DNA of 64,000 nt from Phycisphaeraceae bacterium (lineage in GTDB: Bacteria > Planctomycetota > Phycisphaerae > Phycisphaerales > UBA1924). The notes under the pieces are model-generated. The model was not told where the DNA came from and did no database searches. It saw only the letters and a program-made list of their open reading frames with translations. A program made the translations under genes and the position numbers. Numbering within the stretch: position 1 is the first letter of the stretch; the number at the start of each line of letters is the position of its first letter. Shown here one piece after another: positions 9,501 through 17,056 of this stretch. The stretch is from assembly GCA_015200025.1 (NCBI GenBank), contig CP054186.1, positions 1,302,001 through 1,366,000 of the forward strand, given 5' to 3'.

Positions 9501-12260
9501 ACCTTCGGCGGGACGCTCGACTCCGACGGGACGGCCCGCAGCCTCACGATCGCCTCCACGGGCCTGACCGTCTTCGAGGGGGCCGTCGGGGGCGGGAGCG
9601 CCCTCAACAACCTCTCCGTCGGCGGGGCCGCGGAGATCAACGGCGGGCTCGTGCGCACCGAGGGGACCCAGACCTACAGCGGGACCGTCGACATCGGCGC
9701 CGACACCACCCTGGTGGCCTCCGAGATCGAATTCAACGACACCGTCAGCGGGCCCGGGTTCTCGCTGACCTTCCTCAACTTCGACCCCACCCAGGGGATC
9801 GAGCTGGGCGGGGCCGGGGGCACGGGCGCGCTGGACCTCACGGCCGCCGAGATCGCCTTCCTCGCCAACGGGTTCTCGTCCATCAACTTCGGGGACACCT
9901 CGCACAACGGGCCCATCTCCATCGCCGGGAACATCGCCTTCCTCGACGCGGTCACCTTCACCGTCGACGGCGGCGGTGGCGGGGTCATCACCCTCGGCGG
10001 GAACGTCGACGTCACCGACGGGACCGGCGACGCCTCCATCAAGTTCAACGGCGCCGTCATCGTGACCGCCGACTCGGTCGTCTCCTCCGCCGGGTCGGGC
10101 GCCAACGGCGACATCAACTTCAACGGGACGGTCGACGGCGACGCGCCCGGACGTTCCCTGACGATCAACACCCAGGGCAACACCGGGTTCACCGGGGCCG
10201 TCGGATCGACCACCGCGCTGGGCGACCTGATCACCGACGCCGGCGGGACCACGACCCTCGGCGGGAGCGTCACCACGTCCAACAGCCAGGTCTACAACGA
10301 CGACATCATCCTCTCCTCCGACGTCACCCTGGCCAACACGGGCGGGGCGGGGATCTCCATCCTCGGGCAGGTCAACGGGACCACCGCCGGCGCCCAGAGC
10401 CTCACCATCACCGACGACGGCGCCGCGACGACATTCGGCCCCGGGACCGGGTTCGGCGAGACGACCATCCTCAACAACCTGACGATGAACGGATCGGCCG
10501 GGGCCTCGATCGACTTCGACATCACCACCCAGGGCGACCAGTCCTACTCCAACGCCATCACCGTCAGCGGGGACCGGACCTTCCAGGGCCAGAACGTCTC
10601 CTTCACGGGCGGCCTCGACGGCTCGGCGGCGACGGACACCGTGCAGATCGTCGCGTCCGACAGCGTGACGCTCGGGGCCGTCGGGCAGAGCCAGGCCTTC
10701 GACGTGCTGCGGGTGCAGTCCGGGACGGCGGCCGGGAACGAGATCGTCCTGCAGGGCAACGTGACGACGAACCTCTTCCAGGATTGGAACGGGGCCGTCC
10801 GCCTCGACGCGCCGGCGCTGACCCTGACCTCCGGGCAGATGCTCTTCCGGCGGACCATCAACGGGACGACGGCGCTCACCGAGAACCTCACGCTGATCGC
10901 CACGACCCCCGCCGGGCCCGGCGTGATCCCCATCATGTTCGGGGGCAGCATCGGCGCGACCACCTCGCTGGGGGCGCTCACGATCGGGACCGCCCTGGGT
11001 GCCGCCCCCGAGTACGCCTCCATCGTCTTTGCCGAAGCCTTCGGCGACGTCGACGGCAACCCCAACACCTTCGACTTCCTCCCCACCGCGGCCTCCGTCG
11101 ACGCGGGCGACCTCTTCGCCATCGTCTGCGACACTCTCAACGTCGAGGCGAACCAGAAACTGACGGCCCTGGGCTCGCTGGCGATCAACGCCACCACCAG
11201 CGCCACCCTGGGCGACCTGAGCACCCTGGGCAACCTCTCCGTGACCACCCCGACGCTCAACATCCGGATGCGCGACGGCGCCACCGTCCGCGACGCGGCG
11301 GGGAACATCATCGGCGACATCGGGACCGACTGGGCCGCCGGCGGGACCCTCGTCACCAACGCGGGGACCATCAACCTGCTGCCCGGGCTGGGCACCTTCT
11401 CCTTCTCCTACGGGCAGGGCGGGGCCGACGCGGGCCTCACCGGGATCGGCGCCCCCTCGCGCCAGGTCGTCATCCTCGAAACGATCTTCAGCAACCCCGC
11501 GAACACCGCCTTCCTCCTCAACCTCGACCTGACCTCGCAGACCACCACCGACCAGCCCCCCATCGCCGGCATCAACCCCAGGATCGAGGTCCGCCAGGTG
11601 GCCACCCCCGAGCCCGTCTCGGGCGAGCTCTCCGAGTTCTTGAAGGCCATCGGCGTCAACATCTCCGGCGAGCCCGACTTCGGGCAGGTGATCGATTGGC
11701 TGATCGGCCGCTCGCTCTACGACGACACGTCCGACCCGGACCCGACGCTCGGGCCCCAGCGGTTCCGCGTCTCGCGTGAGCGCCTGGCCCTGGACGTGGT
11801 CATGCCGATCAAGGAGACCTTCGACGACATCTTCCGCACCCCCAGGCTCGACCCCGACGGCGCGATGACCTTCGACGACCGCGGGAACCCCGTGCTCGAC
11901 GACAACTCGCCCGCCGTCCGCGCCGTCATCGGGCGCGTCTGGGACCGCTACGCCGACCAGGACCCCGACCCGACGGGCGCGGGCTTCCGGGCGTTCGTCG
12001 AGGCCTCCGCCGGCGCCGACCGCGACGCCACGGAAGTCCTCCGCGTCCTCGAGGGCTTGCGTTCCATCTTCGGTCTGCTCGACAAGATGGGCCTCTCCGA
12101 GTTCGAGACCCGCGGGCCCAAGAACACGCTCGTCGGCCCGCGCTACGCCCTCCCGGGCGACAACGACGCGGCCTACCCGATCACGCCCGAACAGCTCCGC
12201 GACGCGGTCATGGGCACCACGCCCTCCGACCTCCCCGCCGCGATGCTGACCGCCCGCTGA
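6570..12260 (+). CDS. Two-partner secretion exoprotein (TpsA; filamentous haemagglutinin N-terminal domain)
   Basis: This is the large secreted partner of the TpsB above. The ATG at 6570 follows AGGAAGGGG with good spacing; the product is 1896 residues. A long signal peptide (h-region about 42-60, cleavage after ALA-60) leads into a TPS domain (about 61-260) with FNILPFETVQF, LNRI and NPAGVIFGQGA (141-151), the equivalent of the NPNGI-FG motif. Residues about 260-1640 form Gly/Thr/Asn/Asp-rich parallel beta-helix repeats, including two homologous blocks starting LGGAGGTGALDLTAAE at residues 803 and 1079. The last ~215 residues (from about 1680) leave the repeat pattern and look globular and helical. 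There are almost no cysteines, as is usual for TpsA. The function on the surface (adhesin, toxin, matrix) cannot be read from the sequence. Confidence 0.85.
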   Translation: MRHVNTGFTNFTLGTHVGGIARSALSRLTRLAGSASGRSVKGRAAAASALAAVLAASALAGPEGYQVVVGNVTFTRQGDMWVITASNGAIINYTSFNILPFETVQFLQPSQLSTVLNRINSAAPTRIDGTLLSNGQVFFVNPAGVIFGQGATVNVGGIYAAAGNISDADFVNGRLNFTNNTGSVINQGQIRTETTAALIGRHVANYGTIVSPQGAVVMAAGDDVYVGREGSRIYARIENTTTPTDQTRVENHGTIDAGRGQVLMAAGDTYGLAIFNTGTVKGRDIELAGGDRGEVRVSGTIDASDRSSGGTGGTVRIVGEKVGLFGATVDASGDAGGGTVHLGGGLQGAGDRTADYVFIDEHSTVSADAVTYGRGGEIIVYAERAARIYGSLYARGGVAGGAGGFIETSGGYLYVSDIPDMRARDGLSAGGTWLIDPFNIRVVAGSGTGDFGDPNNPYDNPTVNDSQLGVDAILAALALGDVIISTGGGGAQAGDITWEVSMDYSSILASRTLTLSAHNDITFLSGVSISGGPGSSLSISLNADSDNNGSGGVFLNDASFSLRGGNFVVSANTEGLSFLSGGLIDTGGGNMNLFNTGATSLGGSITLGGGALTATGASSITIAGTVQTDGGNVSLNTAGNILIDAAVDADTGLVTMTSTGGDVTINASVTGTAGITASAANDLTVGADLDAGSGDLNLFAGTDGTGNLTVGTSSAVALTGNNVTLSAGTGAGGDITFAQATTFNAAGPISMNAGTGTININAALGLGSSDTTLRADEIEIAAAVSGSGALTIRTGTLANSIQLGGAGGTGALDLTAAELALLNAGFSSITIGDSGMTGVIDIAGNIAFNDNVTFLTDNAGRVDLGGDVTGDGSVTFDSAVRMTADATVTGAGVTFEKTIDADLAANNRKLTVNTTGGSATIFGGTIGGTEALGSLETDADGTTELRGDITVVNTIEFGDNVTLAADVTMTSTANDRITFGGTLDSDGTARSLTIASTGLTVFEGAVGGGSALNNLSVGGAAEINGGLVRTEGTQTYSGTVDIGADTTLVASEIEFNDTVSGPGFSLTFLNFDPTQGIELGGAGGTGALDLTAAEIAFLANGFSSINFGDTSHNGPISIAGNIAFLDAVTFTVDGGGGGVITLGGNVDVTDGTGDASIKFNGAVIVTADSVVSSAGSGANGDINFNGTVDGDAPGRSLTINTQGNTGFTGAVGSTTALGDLITDAGGTTTLGGSVTTSNSQVYNDDIILSSDVTLANTGGAGISILGQVNGTTAGAQSLTITDDGAATTFGPGTGFGETTILNNLTMNGSAGASIDFDITTQGDQSYSNAITVSGDRTFQGQNVSFTGGLDGSAATDTVQIVASDSVTLGAVGQSQAFDVLRVQSGTAAGNEIVLQGNVTTNLFQDWNGAVRLDAPALTLTSGQMLFRRTINGTTALTENLTLIATTPAGPGVIPIMFGGSIGATTSLGALTIGTALGAAPEYASIVFAEAFGDVDGNPNTFDFLPTAASVDAGDLFAIVCDTLNVEANQKLTALGSLAINATTSATLGDLSTLGNLSVTTPTLNIRMRDGATVRDAAGNIIGDIGTDWAAGGTLVTNAGTINLLPGLGTFSFSYGQGGADAGLTGIGAPSRQVVILETIFSNPANTAFLLNLDLTSQTTTDQPPIAGINPRIEVRQVATPEPVSGELSEFLKAIGVNISGEPDFGQVIDWLIGRSLYDDTSDPDPTLGPQRFRVSRERLALDVVMPIKETFDDIFRTPRLDPDGAMTFDDRGNPVLDDNSPAVRAVIGRVWDRYADQDPDPTGAGFRAFVEASAGADRDATEVLRVLEGLRSIFGLLDKMGLSEFETRGPKNTLVGPRYALPGDNDAAYPITPEQLRDAVMGTTPSDLPAAMLTAR
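8976..10070 (+). repeat. Internal duplication in tpsA (two units, 828-bp period)
   Basis: A segment starting LGGAGGTGALDLTAAE is encoded from 8976 and again from 9804. Each copy is followed by (F/S)xSIxxGD, IAGNIAF and VTF strings. The offset of 828 bp equals 276 residues, which indicates a tandem duplication inside the beta-helix that has since diverged. Confidence 0.6.
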
Positions 12261-12306
12261 TCACCCACCCCTCCCCCCCCCATACACACCCGGCATGGTT
12301 GCACAT

Positions 12307-12333
12307 GGGGCCCCCCGCGGGGCCCCTTTTCTG
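12307..12333 (+). terminator. Rho-independent terminator after tpsA
   Basis: A perfect 8-bp stem GGGGCCCC / GGGGCCCC with a 4-nt loop CCGC (12307-12326) is followed directly by TTTTCTGT. It has a T-tract only on the plus strand, so it ends the TPS operon and not the convergent GH35 gene. Confidence 0.85.
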
Positions 12334-12344
12334 TATCCCACGGC

Positions 12345-14330
12345 TCAACCGGCCGCGGCGTGCCCGCCGCCGACCATCCTCGCGATCGAAGGGCTCATCG
12401 CTACGCCCAGCACGATCAACTCGCCCTTCCCGAGACGCGCCCGGTACCCCACGCACCACCGCGTCCCGATCGCGTTCGTCATCCATCGGTCGCTGTTCTC
12501 GATGGCCTGCTGACGCCCCGCGCACTGCACGCCCTCGATCGCCGTCGCACCCGCCGGCAGCGACGCTCGCGACCACACCATCACCGGCCCTTCGGCGACC
12601 CCGGCCTCCCCTCCGGTCCCAGGCGTCACCTCGACCTTCTTCCCCAGGTGCGACAGCACCGCGTCGGGCGCCGGGACGCCGAACGCATCGAACGGTTCGA
12701 ACCGCTCGTCCCGCACGGGCCGGCGCGGCGGGAGGACCAGCGTCTTGCCCCCTTCGACCGCCGCCCGCAACGCGAGCTGCGACGCCCGCGCGAGCCAGTC
12801 GGCCCCCGCGTACACCAGGACCGTCGGCTCGGGCTCGTGCCCGCCCGCCCGGCCCTGCCCAAGGTCCGGATCCCACATGTGGTAGTCCAGCCCCGCGTCG
12901 TGCAACGCCTGCAGCACCGGGTTATCCGCCAGGGCGTTGTCGGTCCCGATCTGTTCGGGCTCGAATACCGCCGCGACCCGGCACCCGCGACGACGCGACG
13001 GCTGATCCTCGTCCCGGAACCTCCGGTGAATCTCGAGGAACTCCCCGGCCAGGTCGGGCCTCAGCACGCCCCGCTCGTTGACGGGCGTGAAGTACCAGTT
13101 GTCCCGGCCCGCGAACATGTACCAGTTCAGCCCGGCGATCCCCGCCTTCGTCGCGGCGTCGTAGATCTCGCGGTAGTGCCCCGGTCCAAGGATCCCCGTG
13201 TACTCGTGGTACCCGTGCCACACGCCGCACTCAAACTCCCCGATGAACGGGATCGGCGAGTACACGCTCTGGAGGCGGCACGAGTCCATGAACACGCGCC
13301 GCTCGCGGTGCTCGGGGAGACCGAAGATCCCGCCGCCGCCCGAGGCTTGCCCCTCCCGGCTCTCGGGCGCGGGCGGCCCGCGGAAGTGCGCCCTGGGGTA
13401 CCAGTCGATCGCGAGGAAGTCGACGCCCCCGTCGCGGGCCAGCACCTTCCAGTTCTGCACGTCCCCGCCGGGGTAATAGTTCGCGACCATCGGGAGGTCG
13501 ACCCCCATCGACCGGTACGTGTTGGCGTGCCACCGCACGATCGACGCCGTGGCCCAGTGCTGGAACCGCCAATAGTCCCTCGCCCGGCGTCGTTGTTCGG
13601 GCGCCGAGCGGTCGGGGGCCGAGGCGTACGCGCGGGCCTGATCGAACGACGTGTACCGCGTCCCCCACGCCGCGTTGAGCGACGCCACGTCGGGGTACAC
13701 CGACCGCAGGAACGCCCCGAACGGCGAGGCTCCACCGCCACCGGGCTCACCCCGCCCCGGGCCCCCCACCGCGGGGCCGTCCGCGGTCTCGGGCCCGCAA
13801 AGGCCACACTCGCGCTCGAACCAGTGGCTGAACAGGTCGACCTCGTTGTCGGGCTGAAAGAGCACGATCGGCCCGCCGTCGGGGTACCGGGTCCGGTCCG
13901 TCGCGAAGAACGGCCGGACCGCCCCCACCACCCCCTTCATCCACACCGCCGCCTCCGCCCGGTACGCCGACGACATCCGGTGCATCAGCGCCACCCGCGT
14001 CGGAACGCCCGCGTCCGTCCACTCGGCGTAGATGTAGGGCCCCGGGCGGATCGCCACGTCGAGCCCCATCTCCTTGGCCAGCGTCAAAAACCCCACGAGG
14101 TTCCGGGCCGGCTCGGTCGTCCCCTCGAAATCGAAGACCCCCGGGGCGGTCTCGTGGTATTCCCAGGGGACATACGTCGAAACCATGGTCAGCCCCAGGC
14201 GCGGCCAGGCCTTGAGCACGTCACGCCACCGGTCGGGCGAGAGACGCCAGTAGTGCATTTCCCCCGATAGCAATGGGACCCGGCGCCCGCCCACCCACAG
14301 CACCCGATCCCGGACCTCGATCGTCGTCAT
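12345..14330 (-). CDS. Beta-galactosidase-like glycoside hydrolase (GH35 type)
   Basis: Predicted to remove terminal beta-galactosyl residues. The 661-residue product begins with the GH35 pattern SGEMHYWR (22-29), then STYVPWEYHE (51-60) and RPGPYIYAEW (95-104). The acid/base candidate is Glu163 in FQPDNE, and the nucleophile candidate is the Glu in FIGEFECG (about residue 360). The (beta/alpha)8 domain ends near residue 400. A Rossmann-like C-terminal region with alternating strands and helices resembles the trimerisation domain of GH42 enzymes, so the exact family assignment is open. No signal peptide is visible, so it is probably cytoplasmic. The ATG at 14330 lies 5 nt after a TACACT box, with no Shine-Dalgarno. 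It is divergent from sbtA and convergent with tpsA. Confidence 0.8.
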   Translation of the reverse strand: MTTIEVRDRVLWVGGRRVPLLSGEMHYWRLSPDRWRDVLKAWPRLGLTMVSTYVPWEYHETAPGVFDFEGTTEPARNLVGFLTLAKEMGLDVAIRPGPYIYAEWTDAGVPTRVALMHRMSSAYRAEAAVWMKGVVGAVRPFFATDRTRYPDGGPIVLFQPDNEVDLFSHWFERECGLCGPETADGPAVGGPGRGEPGGGGASPFGAFLRSVYPDVASLNAAWGTRYTSFDQARAYASAPDRSAPEQRRRARDYWRFQHWATASIVRWHANTYRSMGVDLPMVANYYPGGDVQNWKVLARDGGVDFLAIDWYPRAHFRGPPAPESREGQASGGGGIFGLPEHRERRVFMDSCRLQSVYSPIPFIGEFECGVWHGYHEYTGILGPGHYREIYDAATKAGIAGLNWYMFAGRDNWYFTPVNERGVLRPDLAGEFLEIHRRFRDEDQPSRRRGCRVAAVFEPEQIGTDNALADNPVLQALHDAGLDYHMWDPDLGQGRAGGHEPEPTVLVYAGADWLARASQLALRAAVEGGKTLVLPPRRPVRDERFEPFDAFGVPAPDAVLSHLGKKVEVTPGTGGEAGVAEGPVMVWSRASLPAGATAIEGVQCAGRQQAIENSDRWMTNAIGTRWCVGYRARLGKGELIVLGVAMSPSIARMVGGGHAAAG

Positions 14331-14335
14331 GGCCG

Positions 14336-14341
14336 AGTGTA
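14336..14341 (-). promoter_or_regulatory. TACACT -10-like box, leaderless start of GH35 gene
   Basis: TACACT ends 5 nt before the ATG at 14330. There is no Shine-Dalgarno and no clear -35. Confidence 0.45.
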
Positions 14342-14383
14342 CCCGCCGGGCTCACCCCCCCGGCCCGGGGTTCAAACCCCCGA

Positions 14384-14389
14384 TACACT
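14384..14389 (+). promoter_or_regulatory. TACACT -10-like box upstream of sbtA
   Basis: TACACT ends 10 nt before the ATG at 14400. No Shine-Dalgarno lies between, so transcription would start at or within a few bases of the start codon. Confidence 0.4.
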
Positions 14390-14399
14390 CGACCCCTCG

Positions 14400-15392
14400 A
14401 TGGACCTTGGACTGCTCCTGGACAACCTCCTGAGCCCGCCGATCATGTTCTTCGCGCTGGGCGTCGCCGCCGGGCTCGTCAAGAGCGATCTGGCGATCCC
14501 CGAGGCCGTGACCAAGCTGCTCTCGCTCTACCTGCTGTGGTCGATCGGGCTCAAGGGAGGCGTCCAGCTCCGGTCCGGAGAGTGGTCGGGCGAGGTCGTC
14601 ACGAGCCTGCTCGCGGCGCTCAGCCTGGCGACCGTCATCCCGCTGCTGGTCTTCGCCTTCCTCCGCCCCAGGCTCGGCGCCGACAACGCCGGCGCCCTCG
14701 CCGCGGTCTACGGGTCGGTCTCCGCCGTCACCTTCCTCACCGCCTGCGCCTACCTCAACCGCGACGGGATCCCTTTCGGGGGTCACATGGTCGCCGCCCT
14801 GGCGGTCATGGAATCCCCCGCCATCATCATCGCCGTCCTCCTGGTCCGCCGCTCCCACGCCCGCGCGCGGGACGACATCGGCCCCAGGGCCCCCTCCCTC
14901 GCCGAGAGCCTCCGCGAAGCCGCCCTCAACGGGCCCGTCGTCCTCCTCACCGGGAGCATGGCCATCGGCGCCGCCATCGGGGAAGAAGGCTTCAAACCCC
15001 TCGCCCCCCTCGCCGCCAGCCTCTTCCCCGGGGTCCTGGCCTTCTTCCTCCTCGAGCTGGGCCTCCTGGCGGCAAAGAAATCCCGCGCCCTCAGGGTCGT
15101 CGGCCCGAGCCTGATCGCCTTCGGCCTCGTCGTCCCGCTCCTCGGCGCCGCCGCCGCCGCAGGTCTCGCCCGAGCCCTCTCCCTCGCCCCGGGCAACGCG
15201 TTCCTCCTCATCGTTCTGGCCTCGTCGGCGTCGTACATCGCCGCCCCCGCCGCCGCTCGCACCGCCATCCCCCGCGCCAGCCCCGGCCTCTACGTCCCCC
15301 TGGCCCTGGCCGTCACCTTCCCCTTCAATATCGCCCTCGGGATCCCGCTCTATTGGCAGGTGGTCCGGCTGCTCTGGAAGGACGTGAACTAA
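14400..15392 (+). CDS. sbtA: Sodium-dependent bicarbonate transporter family permease (SbtA-like)
   Basis: SbtA-family proteins are sodium/bicarbonate symporters of the inner membrane. The 330-residue product has about ten hydrophobic helices and the family's typical N-terminal run: LLSPPIMFFALG, then a segment with the IPEA motif, then the amphipathic IGLKGGVQL. The second inverted repeat begins near residue 175 (LNGPVVLLTGSMAIG). The ATG at 14400 is chosen because the longer upstream frame is a low-complexity extension lying before the promoter box. The stop is only 3 bp from purE, and purK follows 2 bp after purE, so the three are almost certainly one transcript. No PII-like SbtB partner is seen nearby. 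Ion specificity is inferred from family membership. Confidence 0.8.
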   Translation: MDLGLLLDNLLSPPIMFFALGVAAGLVKSDLAIPEAVTKLLSLYLLWSIGLKGGVQLRSGEWSGEVVTSLLAALSLATVIPLLVFAFLRPRLGADNAGALAAVYGSVSAVTFLTACAYLNRDGIPFGGHMVAALAVMESPAIIIAVLLVRRSHARARDDIGPRAPSLAESLREAALNGPVVLLTGSMAIGAAIGEEGFKPLAPLAASLFPGVLAFFLLELGLLAAKKSRALRVVGPSLIAFGLVVPLLGAAAAAGLARALSLAPGNAFLLIVLASSASYIAAPAAARTAIPRASPGLYVPLALAVTFPFNIALGIPLYWQVVRLLWKDVN

Positions 15393-15395
15393 GCC

Positions 15396-15941
15396 ATGCC
15401 ACGCACTCCCGCCACGAACACGAGCCCTCGAAAGGCCCGCGCGGCCACGCCCGAACGCCCGATCGTGGGCGTCATCATGGGCTCACGCTCCGATTGGGAG
15501 ACCATGAAGCACGCCGCCGAGATCCTCACGGCCCTCCGCGTCCCGCACGAGTGCCGTGTCGTCTCGGCCCACCGAACCCCCGACCGCCTCTTCGCCTACG
15601 CCGAGAAGGCCGAGGAACGAGGGATCGAGGTCGTCATCGCCGGCGCGGGCGGGGCCGCACACCTCCCCGGCATGACCGCCTCCAAGTGCGTCATCCCCGT
15701 CCTGGGCGTCCCCGTCGAGTCCAAGGCCCTCAAAGGGCTCGACAGCCTGCTCTCCATCGCCCAGATGCCCGGGGGCGTGCCCGTCGGGTCGCTCGCCGTC
15801 GGCATCCCCGGCGCCATCAACGCCGCACTCCTCGCCGCCGCCATCGTCTCGGCCTCACGCCCCGACCTCCGCGAACGACTCCGCCGGTGGCGCAAGCGGC
15901 AGACCCGCCTCGTCCCCGTCCGACCCATCCCCGGAACCTGA
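15396..15941 (+). CDS. purE: N5-carboxyaminoimidazole ribonucleotide mutase
   Basis: Converts N5-CAIR to CAIR in de novo purine synthesis. The 181-residue protein has the class I PurE motifs: [11 protein letters not shown] (25-35), RVVSAHRTP (the active-site His region), and [11 protein letters not shown] followed by PVLGVPV. A 20-residue basic N-terminal extension and an Arg-rich tail flank the core. It is sandwiched between sbtA and purK with gaps of 3 and 2 bp. Together PurK and PurE carry out the ATP- and bicarbonate-dependent route, the usual bacterial pathway, as opposed to the direct CO2-using class II PurE. Confidence 0.95.
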   Translation: MPRTPATNTSPRKARAATPERPIVGVIMGSRSDWETMKHAAEILTALRVPHECRVVSAHRTPDRLFAYAEKAEERGIEVVIAGAGGAAHLPGMTASKCVIPVLGVPVESKALKGLDSLLSIAQMPGGVPVGSLAVGIPGAINAALLAAAIVSASRPDLRERLRRWRKRQTRLVPVRPIPGT

Positions 15942-15943
15942 CC

Positions 15944-17056
15944 ATGCGCGTCGGCATCATCGGCGGCGGACAACTCGGACGCATGCTCATCCTCGCGGGC
16001 GTCCCCCTCGGCGACACCTTCACCGTCCTCGACCCCGACCCCCACGCCCCGGCCTTCCACCTCCTCCCAGACCGCCAGCGACTCGTCGCGCCCTTCAACG
16101 ACCCGCCCGCCGTCCGTGACCTCTTCCAGCGGACCGACGTGGTCACCTTCGAGTTCGAGAACGTGCCCCCGGCGGCCCTCGACCTCATCGAGTCCGTCGG
16201 CGCCGCCCGTACCTCGCCCCCCGCCGGCGCACTCCGCGTCGGGCAAGACCGCGGGCTCGAGAAGCAACTCTTCCGCGACGTGGGGCTGGCCGTCCCCGAC
16301 TACCGACTCGCCTCGTCGCCCATCGAACTCGAGCAGGCCGTCCGCGACGTCGGCACGCCCTGCGTCGTCAAGACCCGCCGCATGGGGTACGACGGCAAAG
16401 GCCAGGCCGTCGTCCGATCCCCGGGCGATCTCCCCGCCGCCATCGCCCTGCTCGCGCTCAACCCGTTCGGCGTAATCGTCGAGTCGTTCGTCGCCTTCGA
16501 ACGCGAAATCTCGATCGTCGCCGTGCGTGCCCGCGACGGCTCCTTCGCGGCTTACCCCATCGCCCAGAACACCCACGAGCGGGGCATCCTCCGCCGATCA
16601 CTCGCACCCGCGTCCACGCCCGAACTCCAGGGCGAAGCCGAGACGCACGCCCGAGCGGTCATGGAGCGCCTCGGGTACGCGGGTGTGCTGGCGATCGAGT
16701 TCTTCGTCTCGGGCGCGAACCTCCTGGGCAACGAGATGGCCCCCCGCGTCCACAACTCGGGGCACTGGACCATCGAGGGGGCGGTGTGCTCCCAGTTCGA
16801 GAACCACCTCCGCGCCATCACCGGCCGCCCGCTGGGGGAGACAACCATGCACGCCGGGCCCGCCGCCATGATCAACCTCGTCGGCCTCCCCCGCCACGCC
16901 GCCGACGACCTCGCCGCCATCCCAGGCGCGCACGTCCATTGGTACGGCAAGGAAGCCAGGCCCGAACGCAAGGTCGGGCATATCACGCTCGTGGGCGACG
17001 CGACACGCCACCTCGCGCACGCCGAGGCAATCGCCGGGTGGACCGCCCGCGTCTAG
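15944..17056 (+). CDS. purK: N5-carboxyaminoimidazole ribonucleotide synthase
   Basis: An ATP-grasp enzyme that makes N5-CAIR from AIR, ATP and bicarbonate. The ATG at 15944 gives 370 residues, the normal length. The N-terminus is MRVGIIGGGQLGRML, the family's nucleotide-binding start. Further motifs are VTFEFENVP, the ATP-grasp loop KTRRMGYDGKGQ, the metal-binding GVLAIEFF, and NEMAPRVHNSGHWT, the PurK signature. It starts 2 bp after purE and needs that upstream translation. The TAG stop overlaps the stop of the convergent dockerin gene inside the palindrome CTAG. Confidence 0.95.
   Translation: MRVGIIGGGQLGRMLILAGVPLGDTFTVLDPDPHAPAFHLLPDRQRLVAPFNDPPAVRDLFQRTDVVTFEFENVPPAALDLIESVGAARTSPPAGALRVGQDRGLEKQLFRDVGLAVPDYRLASSPIELEQAVRDVGTPCVVKTRRMGYDGKGQAVVRSPGDLPAAIALLALNPFGVIVESFVAFEREISIVAVRARDGSFAAYPIAQNTHERGILRRSLAPASTPELQGEAETHARAVMERLGYAGVLAIEFFVSGANLLGNEMAPRVHNSGHWTIEGAVCSQFENHLRAITGRPLGETTMHAGPAAMINLVGLPRHAADDLAAIPGAHVHWYGKEARPERKVGHITLVGDATRHLAHAEAIAGWTARV

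Noticed and set aside
6636..9905. A 1089-residue open frame antisense to tpsA
   Set aside because: It is a GC-rich shadow: composition is biased to Gly/Arg/Val/Asp, and the plus-strand TPS protein has clear family motifs.
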